Assembly (NCBI GenBank): GCA_963669295.1
Contig: OY769938.1
Span: 3,968,001 to 4,032,000 of the forward strand
Source: G963669295 sp963669295
GTDB lineage: Bacteria > Bacteroidota > Bacteroidia > Flavobacteriales_D > CALLUQ01
DNA length: 64,000 nt
Direction of reading: 5' to 3'
In this document: piece after piece, positions 36,701 to 45,001 of the stretch
Layout: each line of letters opens with the position of its first letter
Numbering within the stretch: the stretch's first letter is position 1
Made by a program: the position numbers and the translations under genes
Notes under the pieces: generated by a model
What the model saw: the letters and a program-made list of their open reading frames with translations, nothing else
What the model was told of the DNA's origin: nothing
Database searches by the model: none

Positions 36701-37460
36701 GTTTTACAAGTACCAGGGAACCGGCAACGATTTTGTGATGATCGATAACAGAACAGGGCAGGTGGCGCACAATGTAGAGATGGTACAGCATTTTTGCGAT
36801 CGTCGTTTTGGCATTGGTGCCGACGGCTTGATTTTGATAGAAGAACACCCTGAGCTCGACTTCACCATGGTATACTACAATTCGGATGGCAGCCAAAGCT
36901 TTTGTGGCAATGGCAGCAGGTGCGCAGTGGCCTTTAGCCAACACCTGGGCATTATCGAAAACAAGGCTCATTTTGAAGCCATTGACGGGGCGCATGAAGC
37001 TACCATTGAAAATGGATGGGTAAGCTTAAAGATGCTTGATGTAGCAACAATAGAAGTGGGAGAGGCACATTACTTTATTGATACAGGCTCTCCACACTAC
37101 ATTCAATATGTAGCTGATGTAGCTGCGGTAGATGTGTATGAGCAAGGACGACAGGTACGGTACAGCGATCGGTTCAAGGCAGAAGGCACCAATGTAAACT
37201 TTATAGAAGTGCTTAACGATGGCATTAGCGTACGTACTTACGAGCGTGGGGTAGAAGATGAAACCCTTTCGTGTGGTACTGGTGTTACTGCCGCCGCCAT
37301 TAGCGCACACCACAAGGGGTTGGTGAAAAACGATGTTTGCCCCATTGTTACCAAAGGAGGCAAATTGAGCATTAAGCTCACAAAAAATGGCGTAGGGTAT
37401 ACCAACATTTGGTTGCAAGGGCCAGCCGATATGGTGTTTAAAGGAAGCATAGATGGATAG
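36690..37460 (+). CDS. dapF: Diaminopimelate epimerase
   Basis: The 256-residue enzyme interconverts LL- and meso-diaminopimelate, making the meso form for lysine and peptidoglycan. Both catalytic cysteines are present, Cys72 in FCGNGSRC and Cys195 in LSCGTGVTAAA, in the two mirrored domains; GTGNDFVMID near the N-terminus is the family start. The start overlaps the preceding gene by 11 bp and the end overlaps the next by 8 bp, so translation is coupled. Cytoplasmic. Confidence 0.96.
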   Translation: MKIEFYKYQGTGNDFVMIDNRTGQVAHNVEMVQHFCDRRFGIGADGLILIEEHPELDFTMVYYNSDGSQSFCGNGSRCAVAFSQHLGIIENKAHFEAIDGAHEATIENGWVSLKMLDVATIEVGEAHYFIDTGSPHYIQYVADVAAVDVYEQGRQVRYSDRFKAEGTNVNFIEVLNDGISVRTYERGVEDETLSCGTGVTAAAISAHHKGLVKNDVCPIVTKGGKLSIKLTKNGVGYTNIWLQGPADMVFKGSIDG

Positions 37461-37986
37461 CTATTGCATAGAACATATTACTGCTGCGCATCCAAATGCG
37501 TTGGAAGAAGGAACCTATTTCCTCATCATCAACGCGGGTAAAACACCCCCTCACCTGGGATGGTTGGTAGATGGTCGCTATTACTCCCTTCACGTAAAAG
37601 GGAAAAACCTGGCCACACCGTTTAGGAGTTTGTTGAAACCTTTCGAAATGCAGCGCACCCCGTTGTTGCTGTTTCAATTGCAAGGCATCCAACAAGGAGC
37701 TTCGGCCATAGAGTTGATATTGGCCCGCTACAGTAAAGTAGGGGAGGGCATTACCTGCTTACACCCCATACGCGACTTTTTTAAAGAACATACACCGGTA
37801 GACATTACAGCAGTTCATTTTGTATTTGATTTATTGCCCCGGTTGTACCAACAAAACATGATTGCACAAGTACAGCATTTGTTCATGGAAGCACAAGTAC
37901 AGGAAGGACAATTTTGTTTGCCCACCTATACCATGAACGATATTGATACCAGAATTGCAGCGTTGAATCAACCGGTAACCACATGA
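37453..37986 (+). CDS. Uncharacterised 177-residue protein in the dapF operon
   Basis: I do not recognise this protein. It has no signal peptide or membrane helix. It begins MDSYCIEHITAAHPNAL and has a mixed pattern, with a hydrophobic strand pair (GTYFLIINAG, LGWLVDGRYYSLHVKG) suggesting a small beta-barrel, then a helical C-terminal half (FDLLPRLYQQNMIAQVQHLF). It overlaps dapF by 8 bp and the next gene by 4 bp (ATGA), so it is clearly expressed with them. Confidence 0.75.
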   Translation: MDSYCIEHITAAHPNALEEGTYFLIINAGKTPPHLGWLVDGRYYSLHVKGKNLATPFRSLLKPFEMQRTPLLLFQLQGIQQGASAIELILARYSKVGEGITCLHPIRDFFKEHTPVDITAVHFVFDLLPRLYQQNMIAQVQHLFMEAQVQEGQFCLPTYTMNDIDTRIAALNQPVTT

Positions 37987-38492
37987 TGCGAGGCGATCAA
38001 ATATACCTGCGAGCATTGGAGCCAGAAGATGTTGAGGTGCTCTATCGTTGGGAAAACAATCCGGCCAATTGGCGGGTGAGCAATACCACAGCGCCCTTTT
38101 CTAAGCATACCTTAGAGCGGTATGTAGCCTCTACCGACGATATTTATGCCGCTCGTCAGCTGCGCTTGATGATTTGTACCACCAACCACCAACCGGTGGG
38201 TACCATCGATCTGTTTGACTTCGACCCTTTGCACCGCAGGGCAGGGGTGGGGGTGCTGGTAGCGGAGGCTGCGCGCAACAATGGTTATGCTAAAGAAGCG
38301 TTGACTTTATTGATCGACCATGCCTGGGAAGGGCTGCAACTACACCAGTTGTACTGCAACATTCTTTCCTCCAACGAAGCAAGTATGCGTTTGTTTCAGG
38401 GGTTGGGATTTGAGGTGACAGGCACGAAGAAGCAATGGCATAGCATACCAGAAGGCTGGGAAGATGAACACTTTTTACAATTGATGCAATAA
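37983..38492 (+). CDS. GNAT family N-acetyltransferase (RimJ/RimL type)
   Basis: The 169-residue product starts MRGDQIYLRALEPEDVEVLYRWEN, the typical entry of RimJ/RimL-like members. The acetyl-CoA-binding segment is VGVLVAEAARNNGYAKEAL (motif A), followed by the NEASMRLFQGLGFEVTGT helix and strand. It acetylates an amino group, possibly protein N-terminal or an antibiotic-like amine; the substrate cannot be read from sequence. The ATGA overlap with the previous stop and 2 bp to mltG place it firmly in the operon. Confidence 0.88.
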   Translation: MMRGDQIYLRALEPEDVEVLYRWENNPANWRVSNTTAPFSKHTLERYVASTDDIYAARQLRLMICTTNHQPVGTIDLFDFDPLHRRAGVGVLVAEAARNNGYAKEALTLLIDHAWEGLQLHQLYCNILSSNEASMRLFQGLGFEVTGTKKQWHSIPEGWEDEHFLQLMQ

Positions 38493-38494
38493 AC

Positions 38495-39556
38495 ATGACG
38501 AAGAAGAAAAAGCGCGGCTCAAAAGTATTGAAAGTCATTTTAGTACTGTTTGTACTTATAGGAGCCGGTGGAGGCTATTTTGCCTGGGACTATTATAAAA
38601 TGATTTACTACCCCAACGTTACGTTGGAGGGAAAAGAAACGACTTACTTCTACATCGCCTCAGATGCTACCATGGATGATGTAATCAATGGGTTGTATGA
38701 AAAAAACTACATCATTAACAGAAACTCTTTTGAGTGGGTAGCCGAAAAAAAGAACTACCGCAATCATGTACATCCAGGCAGGTATTTGTTGGAGAAAGAC
38801 ATGAGCAACAATGAGCTGGTAGACCTCTTGCGCTCGGGCGAGCAGGAACCAGTAAAAGTGATTTTCAACAACGTACGTACCAAGGCTGAATTGGCAGGCA
38901 AAATCAGCAAAAACATTGAAGCCGATTCGCTGGAGGTGATCAACTTTTTAGACCACCCTGATTCTACCGGTCGGTTTGGGTTCAATACCACGACCATCAT
39001 CACCATGTTCTTGCCCAATACCTACGAAATGTATTGGAACACCACCACCACTGAGCTAATGAACCGCATGGCAAAAGAATACAAAACCTTCTGGAACGAG
39101 GAACGCGTTGGCAAAGCCAACACCATCGGGCTGTCGCAATCGGAAGTGGTTACCCTGGCTTCTATTGTACGTACCGAAACCAATAAGGCCGATGAAAGTC
39201 CAACCATTGCCGGAGTATACATGAACAGGCTGGATAAGAACATTCCACTACAGGCCGACCCTACTTTGATATGGGCAATGGGCGACTTTTCCATTCGTAG
39301 GGTATTGAATGTACACAAGGAAATAGACTCACCTTATAACACTTACAAATACACTGGATTGCCTCCCGGCCCTATTTGTTTACCCCCCATCAGCTACATT
39401 GATGCGGTATTGAATTACGAAGAGCACGACTACATCTACTTTTGTGCAAAGCCCGACTTTTCAGGTTACTCTAACTTTGCCAAAACCTACCAACAGCACC
39501 TCATCAATGCCAGGGCATACCAGCAGGCATTGAATAAACGAGGCATATACAAGTAA
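38495..39556 (+). CDS. mltG: Endolytic murein transglycosylase MltG
   Basis: The 353-residue protein has a basic N-terminus, a membrane helix (about 11-30), a LysM-like domain (about 45-115) and the YceG/MltG catalytic domain. ASIVRTETNKADE contains the catalytic Glu228, and LQADPTLIWAMGD and the final GLPPGPICLPP are family signatures. It cleaves nascent glycan strands at the outer face of the inner membrane, setting their length. It sits between GNAT and sugar-dehydrogenase genes in the dapF operon. Confidence 0.95.
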   Translation: MTKKKKRGSKVLKVILVLFVLIGAGGGYFAWDYYKMIYYPNVTLEGKETTYFYIASDATMDDVINGLYEKNYIINRNSFEWVAEKKNYRNHVHPGRYLLEKDMSNNELVDLLRSGEQEPVKVIFNNVRTKAELAGKISKNIEADSLEVINFLDHPDSTGRFGFNTTTIITMFLPNTYEMYWNTTTTELMNRMAKEYKTFWNEERVGKANTIGLSQSEVVTLASIVRTETNKADESPTIAGVYMNRLDKNIPLQADPTLIWAMGDFSIRRVLNVHKEIDSPYNTYKYTGLPPGPICLPPISYIDAVLNYEEHDYIYFCAKPDFSGYSNFAKTYQQHLINARAYQQALNKRGIYK

Positions 39557-39557
39557 T

Positions 39558-40859
39558 ATGAAAAAAGCACTTTGGGCCACCTTACTATTGGCTGCATGCG
39601 GTATGGCCGAAGCACCGCAAGAGGAAGTACCAGTTCCTCCGGCAAACGACACCGTTGAAACAGTGGTAGAAGAAGAACCGGTGGTAACCGCCCCCCCAAC
39701 AGCGTACATCGACATTGAAAGCAAGCCCATTGATACCACGCCATTGCAATTGACCCCACGGCAAATTACTTTGGCAAAGGGCGATACTTTTTACCTCAAT
39801 GTGCCGGAGCAGTACAACGTGAGCGTGGCAGCAGAAGGGTTGCGTTGGGTGCGTTTCATGGATCAAAGCCCTGATGGACGTATATTCATTGCAGAAATGT
39901 ACAACCGCAGCGATAGAGAAAAAGGAACGGTAAAAGTATTGAGTGATTACAATGCTGCTACAGGGCGTTACAACTCAGTAACCACCTACTTAACAAAACT
40001 GCGCAACCCCAACAGCCTCGCTTTTTATACCGACAAAGCAGGGCAACATTGGTTGTACATTGCATTGACCCATCAACTGGTGCGTTACCCCTACCAACCG
40101 GGCGACACCACCCCATCGGGCGAACCAGAGGTGCTGGCTACCTACCCCGATTATGGATTGAGCTACAAGTATGGTGGTTGGCACCTTACCCGTACGGTAG
40201 TGATTAAAGAACATAAAGTATATGTAGCGGTAGGAAGCAGTTGCAATGTGTGTGAAGAGAAAGAAGAAATTCGTGCTTCCGTATCGGTGATGAACCCCGA
40301 TGGTAGCGATCAGCGGATCATTGCTACAGGAGTGCGCAATGCCGTAGGACTGGAATGGGTAGAAGGGAAGTTATACGCCACCAACATGGGAGCAGATCAT
40401 TTGGGCGACGACCGCCCTGAAGATGTGATTTATGCCATTGAAGAAGGAAAAAACTATGGATGGCCTTACTATTACCAGTACCAGGGACAGATTGTAGAAG
40501 ACACCACACAAGCGTGGGAGCATAAAACCATTGAAGCCAGCGATGTGCCATTGGCCTATGCAGTGCTGCAGGCACACGATTCGCCACTCGATCTCAAGTA
40601 TTTCGACCATACTTTTGCCGACAATAGCTTGAAGAATTACTTCTTAACCGCGTTACATGGCTCAGGGTACGTAAGCAAAAACAAAGGACACGCCATTGTA
40701 CGATTCAAAAAAGGCACTATCCCCGAAGTGTTTGTAGATGGCTTTGTAAACGATGGAGAACGTTATGGCAGGCCATGTGGTTTATTGCGCCTTAACGAAC
40801 GTACACTACTGTTTACCGACGATCGAGCAGGTGTGGTGTACCGGTTGGATTTGAAATAG
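39558..40859 (+). CDS. Glucose/sorbosone dehydrogenase-family lipoprotein
   Basis: This 433-residue protein starts MKKALWATLLLAAC with lipobox LAAC (Cys14), so it is lipid-anchored. After an acidic, proline-rich linker (about 20-60), a beta-propeller follows with the family's signatures: WVRFMDQSPDGRIFIAEM, RNPNSLAFY, GVRNAVGLEW, and NMGADHLGDDRPEDVIYAIEEGKNYGWPYYY. This resembles PQQ-dependent sugar dehydrogenases such as GdhB. Cofactor and sugar cannot be read. It is 1 bp after mltG, the last gene of the operon. Confidence 0.85.
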   Translation: MKKALWATLLLAACGMAEAPQEEVPVPPANDTVETVVEEEPVVTAPPTAYIDIESKPIDTTPLQLTPRQITLAKGDTFYLNVPEQYNVSVAAEGLRWVRFMDQSPDGRIFIAEMYNRSDREKGTVKVLSDYNAATGRYNSVTTYLTKLRNPNSLAFYTDKAGQHWLYIALTHQLVRYPYQPGDTTPSGEPEVLATYPDYGLSYKYGGWHLTRTVVIKEHKVYVAVGSSCNVCEEKEEIRASVSVMNPDGSDQRIIATGVRNAVGLEWVEGKLYATNMGADHLGDDRPEDVIYAIEEGKNYGWPYYYQYQGQIVEDTTQAWEHKTIEASDVPLAYAVLQAHDSPLDLKYFDHTFADNSLKNYFLTALHGSGYVSKNKGHAIVRFKKGTIPEVFVDGFVNDGERYGRPCGLLRLNERTLLFTDDRAGVVYRLDLK

Positions 40860-40913
40860 GCAGCTACCGTAATATTACTTATCTTGTTGCGTTATTTATT
40901 AAAGATAGCAACG

Positions 40914-41666
40914 ATGAGCAGTAACGGAAGTAAGTTAGGGATTAAGCGGCAGGAGGATAATGACACTAACCGCGATTTTCAATACAATAGCATGACAAAT
41001 GACGCTACTGTAGCTTCAACCCCATCGCTTCAGCTCATGCCAGATCAGCAAGATCAATTGCAATTGATGCCCATCAGTTCTACAGGATCCCAGAAACTAC
41101 AGCGCGATGTAGACCTCGATAAAATGCGAAAAGAGGCTCGAAAATCGAAGATGGTAAAGAAGATGGAGAAAAAGGCAGGAGTGAACAACAAGACTTTTGG
41201 AGAGTTGGTCTCATCAGGGCCTGGAGGAACTGGTACTACGATGGGAAAAAACCCTACGATTAATATCAATGAAAACTCGACGGAAGAAGGCGCTGTTGAA
41301 GGGTATGCTCATGAGTTATCGAACATGGTAAATGCGAAAAAAACCTACAAGATTAATAAGGATGCGCGATCGGGTAAAATAACATCTGCCGATGAATATG
41401 CAGACAAAATAATGGAGATAGAAACAGAAGCAGTATTGAATAGTGGAATAGCATCGCTTGAGTTAGGCTACAGTCTTGATCATGGTGCTGAGGCAAATGA
41501 AATCATTGAACAGCTATTTAATAAGAAATTGTCGTATAAGAAAGCATTTGATAAGATGTATGAATTGCAATCAACAGCTGTAATTACTAGTGGGTCTGAT
41601 GCAGGAAGAAATGCAAGAGATTATTATAAGTCAATTTTTAATGCTATGCCTAAAAGACCCAAATAA
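40914..41666 (+). CDS. Putative polymorphic-toxin-type effector with metallopeptidase-like motif
   Basis: ATG 40914 gives 250 residues, no signal peptide; a TTG at 40884 is less likely. The N-terminal 90 residues are low-complexity and disordered (QLMPDQQDQLQLMP, then KMRKEARKSKMVKKMEKK), a composition seen in effectors carried by contractile or type IX-independent machines. The C-terminal part has GYAHELSNMVNAKK (His133-Glu134, with Asn where a zincin has His) and a downstream acidic helix KIMEIETEAVLNSG. A bound-zinc active site is therefore doubtful. The end overlaps the next gene (TAATG), which encodes an exported protein. The base composition is AT-richer than its neighbours, hinting at transfer. 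Confidence 0.5.
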   Translation: MSSNGSKLGIKRQEDNDTNRDFQYNSMTNDATVASTPSLQLMPDQQDQLQLMPISSTGSQKLQRDVDLDKMRKEARKSKMVKKMEKKAGVNNKTFGELVSSGPGGTGTTMGKNPTININENSTEEGAVEGYAHELSNMVNAKKTYKINKDARSGKITSADEYADKIMEIETEAVLNSGIASLELGYSLDHGAEANEIIEQLFNKKLSYKKAFDKMYELQSTAVITSGSDAGRNARDYYKSIFNAMPKRPK

Positions 41667-42097
41667 TGAGACAATTGTTGAGCATTATCTTTCTTGGAAG
41701 CATTGCATTTACTGTGCATGCGCAATCGGATAAGGCATTGTTAACCATTAATAATGACAACATCCAATTTGAGTTTACCCGCATTGCTTCGAAGATGAAA
41801 AATGACACGTTGCGGATGCATCCTTATGTAGTGAAAATAACAGCTCCGCAAGAAGCGGTGCTATACGCTAAGCATGAAAAGAATGCTTACCATTTAATCG
41901 AACTGTTGAAGCGTGAGAATCAAGATTGGGCAGCGAACGTTCTGCTGTATGCCATAACACAAAGAGATGGGACGTTACTGTTGGAATTTGATTCGAATAA
42001 GGCTGAAAGTTGGAGAAGGCACCAGAAAGAAAGTGATGTTGCTTACTGGAAATCTAATGTTTTAATGCCCCCATCTTTATTGAACCACTCCAAATAA
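41666..42097 (+). CDS. Exported partner of the 40914 gene, candidate immunity protein
   Basis: The 143-residue product has a signal peptide ending TVHAQ and no lipobox, so it is periplasmic. The mature part is a compact mixed fold with LKRENQDWAANVLLYAITQRDG and a C-terminal helix ending near SDVAYWKSN. I do not recognise the family firmly. The one-base overlap with the upstream effector-like gene, the small size and the pairing match a toxin/immunity arrangement, with protection in the periplasm. Regulation is presumably by coupling to the upstream gene. Confidence 0.5.
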   Translation: MRQLLSIIFLGSIAFTVHAQSDKALLTINNDNIQFEFTRIASKMKNDTLRMHPYVVKITAPQEAVLYAKHEKNAYHLIELLKRENQDWAANVLLYAITQRDGTLLLEFDSNKAESWRRHQKESDVAYWKSNVLMPPSLLNHSK

Positions 42098-42197
42098 TAG
42101 GCATAAAGCCATATTTCTCCGTCCCTTATAACACCACTTTCATCATTGCCTAACAGCGAATTAACACTTTGCCGCTGTTACTCTCCTTTGAATTTTT

Positions 42198-42205
42198 TAC
42201 ATTTG
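42198..42205 (+). promoter_or_regulatory. -7 element of the phosphohexomutase gene (TACATTTG)
   Basis: TACATTTG matches TAnnTTTG, 21 bp before the ATG. A TTTG at 42168-42171 is 26 bp away and probably too far for a -33 element. Confidence 0.4.
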
Positions 42206-42226
42206 TTGCCCTTGAAAAACTAGTGT

Positions 42227-43633
42227 ATGACGAAGATTAAATTTGGAACAGACGGCTGGAGGGCCATTATAGCGAAAGAATTTACCGTTGAGAATGTAGC
42301 CCGTGTATCGATGGCTACAGCCAATTGGGTAAAACAAAATTACGACAACCCCAAAATAGTATTGGGCCACGATTGCCGCTTTGCTGGCGAATTGTTTGCC
42401 GAAACGGCTGCCAAGGTATTTGCCACCAATGGTATTAAAGTGCTCATGGCAAAAGGCTTTGTATCTACTCCCATGATTTCATTGGGTGCTAGAGATTTTG
42501 AAGCATCACTGGGAGTGGTATTAACAGCCAGTCATAATCCACCATCGTACAACGGTTATAAATTAAAGGCACACTACGGTGGCCCTTTGTCGCCCGAAAA
42601 AGTACAAGAAATAGAAGACATCATTCCCGAACAAAGTGGGTTTGATGCTGATAGCATTAAGCTGGAAGACCTGGTAGCTGAAGGAACAGTAGAATATGTC
42701 GACTTTGAAACACATTATATCAAGGCCATTGAAGCCAATTTCGATTTGGAGGCCATTAAGAACTCAGGGTTGCATTTTGCCTACGATGCCATGTATGGTG
42801 CCGGGCAAAATGTGTTGAAACGCGTATTGCCGGAAACCACTTTCCTGCATTGCGATTACAACCCTTCGTTTAAAGGACAGGCACCAGAACCAGTGCGCAA
42901 AAACCTGGGAGAGTTCTCTCAACTCATCAAAGATTCTGGCAACATTGCTTGTGGATTGGCTACCGATGGGGATGCCGACCGCATTGGGCTGTTTGATAGT
43001 CATGGCGAGTTTGTAGACTCTCACCACATCATTTTGTTGTTGTTACACTATCTCTACAACTACAAAAACATGCGTGGCAAGGTGGCCATTGCTGCTTCTA
43101 CTACACCGCGTGTTACCAAGTTGGCCGAACATTTTGGGCTGGACCACGAAACAGTAAAAATTGGATTCAAATACATTGCCGGCATTATGGTTACCGAAGA
43201 TGTGTTGATTGGTGGTGAAGAATCGGGAGGCATTGCCATTAAAGGACATATTCCTGAGCGCGATGGCATTTGGATGGGACTGGTGATTTGGGAATACATG
43301 GCCAAGTCGGGCAAAACATTAGAGCAACTCATTGATGAGGTGTATGAATTGGTGGGCAGCTTTAAATACGAACGCAACGATTTGCATTTGGATGAAGCGT
43401 TGAAACAACAAATTGTAGCCAACTGCAAGGCCAATAAATACGAAACATTTGGCGACTACAAGGTAGAAAGTGTAAGCACCATTGATGGGTACAAATACTT
43501 CTTTGAAAACGACCAATGGCTTATGATTCGTCCTTCGGGCACAGAGCCGGTATTGCGTACCTATGCTGAATCAAGTGATTTGGAAGGTGCTAAGCGTATT
43601 TTGGATGCTTGCAAGGCCACGATTTTGAATTAG
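42227..43633 (+). CDS. Phosphoglucomutase/phosphomannomutase family enzyme
   Basis: The 468-residue alpha-D-phosphohexomutase has the phosphoserine loop TASHNPP (Ser102), the metal-binding DGDADR, the sugar-binding GEESGG and the phosphate-binding RPSGTEPVLRTY. It interconverts hexose 1- and 6-phosphates, feeding nucleotide-sugar synthesis. PGM, PMM and glucosamine mutase activity cannot be separated; TASHNPP and GEESGG fit PGM/PMM. It is monocistronic, convergent with the next gene at 3 bp. Confidence 0.92.
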   Translation: MTKIKFGTDGWRAIIAKEFTVENVARVSMATANWVKQNYDNPKIVLGHDCRFAGELFAETAAKVFATNGIKVLMAKGFVSTPMISLGARDFEASLGVVLTASHNPPSYNGYKLKAHYGGPLSPEKVQEIEDIIPEQSGFDADSIKLEDLVAEGTVEYVDFETHYIKAIEANFDLEAIKNSGLHFAYDAMYGAGQNVLKRVLPETTFLHCDYNPSFKGQAPEPVRKNLGEFSQLIKDSGNIACGLATDGDADRIGLFDSHGEFVDSHHIILLLLHYLYNYKNMRGKVAIAASTTPRVTKLAEHFGLDHETVKIGFKYIAGIMVTEDVLIGGEESGGIAIKGHIPERDGIWMGLVIWEYMAKSGKTLEQLIDEVYELVGSFKYERNDLHLDEALKQQIVANCKANKYETFGDYKVESVSTIDGYKYFFENDQWLMIRPSGTEPVLRTYAESSDLEGAKRILDACKATILN

Positions 43634-43635
43634 GC

Positions 43636-44436
43636 TTAGTGATCCTTTCCGAATAACGCATTGGCATTGGCATAATCTTTTGAGGAAATCAATTTAGCCG
43701 ATGAAGTGGCACTTCCCGTTAACGGAACACCATCTTTGTAAGGCAAGGTCAATTCATAAAACCAGTAATAGCGCTTGAGTACCACGCCATCTTGTGGCCC
43801 GCCTTTACAAACTATTTCTACACGAAAAACGTAACGAATACGGTCGGCAGTGATGTATGCAGGCATTTGTTGTCGACCATCTATCCCATCCATTATACCC
43901 ATGCCAGCCGGGTCGTAGGTATTGTACTTACCACCTCCGGTACTCACTAATTCTCCTGGGTCTTGAGCCGCCGGATCGGAATCTCCTGGAGGAGGGTCGG
44001 GTTCTTCCGTTCCTTTTACATACCCTGGCTTGTAAGCTAAATAGGTAAATTCAGGGCCTGCATCTGTTCGTATAAACCGGTAGGTTTTTCCATAATGTGT
44101 TTGAATCATCTTTCTACACGGGTTATCAATGGTCATGTCGAAGTTGACAAAGGTGGAGAGCTTTAATCCACCAAAACTCCAGGTAAATAAACCGTTGCCC
44201 AGTTCCTCTTGGAGGGGGGCACCAACATTGTTGATGACGCTTCTAAAAGCAGCTGTGGTTCCTGGCGTGGAAATTTTCACACCGGTTGCTTCCTCCAATG
44301 CCTTTTGCTTCAGTTTTTCTGTTCGTTCTTTGTGCTTCTCCATCAAATCATCGGCATAAACCGATGTGCCCAGCAACAGAAAAGCCAACAGCAAAAAGGG
44401 AGGAAGGGATTGTTTAAACACTCTTCGTAACACCAT
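43636..44436 (-). CDS. Secreted protein of unknown function
   Basis: ATG 44436 is preferred over the long upstream extension to 44601 because it starts the signal peptide MVLRRVFKQSLPPFLLLAFL (mature from about SVYAD) and lies 4 bp after the stop of the lipoprotein gene. The 266-residue product has a basic helix (MEKHKERTEKLKQK), a beta-rich middle and a glycine/proline spacer (DPPPGDSDP). It has no recognised domain or type IX tail. With the adjacent lipoprotein it forms a two-gene unit. Confidence 0.68.
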   Translation of the reverse strand: MVLRRVFKQSLPPFLLLAFLLLGTSVYADDLMEKHKERTEKLKQKALEEATGVKISTPGTTAAFRSVINNVGAPLQEELGNGLFTWSFGGLKLSTFVNFDMTIDNPCRKMIQTHYGKTYRFIRTDAGPEFTYLAYKPGYVKGTEEPDPPPGDSDPAAQDPGELVSTGGGKYNTYDPAGMGIMDGIDGRQQMPAYITADRIRYVFRVEIVCKGGPQDGVVLKRYYWFYELTLPYKDGVPLTGSATSSAKLISSKDYANANALFGKDH

Positions 44437-44440
44437 CAGC

Positions 44441-44806
44441 TCAATTTTCTGAAAAGTTAGACATGGGAATTTCTTTACTTTCTCCTTTGCCAGGTACTTC
44501 AACAGAAGTATTGTTGGAGTAGTTCTTTTCGCCACCACTACCATCAAAAGTGTCCAGTTGAATGGTGCCAGGTGGGTAGGTTTTTCCTGCAAAAAGTTCA
44601 CCTAAGGCAACAGGCTCAATCGTTCCATTGTTAACGTTGCGCTTCACCGTCAATACATTGTCGCCCGATTGTAACGTGAGCATTACTGTTTTTACTTCCG
44701 AAGGGATGTTCGTAACAAATACTTTTCCATTAACCACCTTTACGCTGCTGCAAGAATACAGGAGCAGCAATAAAGTGCAAGTAAGTGTAGGGATAAAGGT
44801 TCTCAT
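44441..44806 (-). CDS. Small lipoprotein of unknown function
   Basis: The 121-residue product starts MRTFIPTLTCTLLLLLYSC with lipobox LYSC (Cys19), so it is lipid-anchored. The remainder reads as a small beta-sandwich (VMLTLQSGDNVLTVKRNV) with a polar tail. It is the upstream partner of the 43636 secreted protein, 4 bp away, and the two likely act together in the envelope. No family recognised. Confidence 0.7.
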   Translation of the reverse strand: MRTFIPTLTCTLLLLLYSCSSVKVVNGKVFVTNIPSEVKTVMLTLQSGDNVLTVKRNVNNGTIEPVALGELFAGKTYPPGTIQLDTFDGSGGEKNYSNNTSVEVPGKGESKEIPMSNFSEN

Positions 44807-45001
44807 TGCGTTGATCTTGAGTTAAATTGCTGATTATCAATGCAATTTAGGGAATTGGGGCAAGCGAGAGTATCGGTAAAAATGCGTATTTACTGCCCGT
44901 TTTTAGGCAAAGACATGAAACATTCCGCATTTTAATAGGATGGTAGTTGGTTCAAGGCAGGGTGCTTCCTGCTTCATTGTACACTGATAGAAAGAAGGTT
45001 G

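Noticed and set aside
42198..42205. Full -33/-7 promoter for the phosphohexomutase gene
   Set aside because: Only the -7 element matches; the nearest TTTG is 26 bp away.
44437..44601. 55-residue extension of the 43636 secreted protein
   Set aside because: It lies over the adjacent lipoprotein gene and would bury the signal peptide.
44807..45001. Small gene or RNA in the gap
   Set aside because: No frame, hairpin or conserved motif could be supported.
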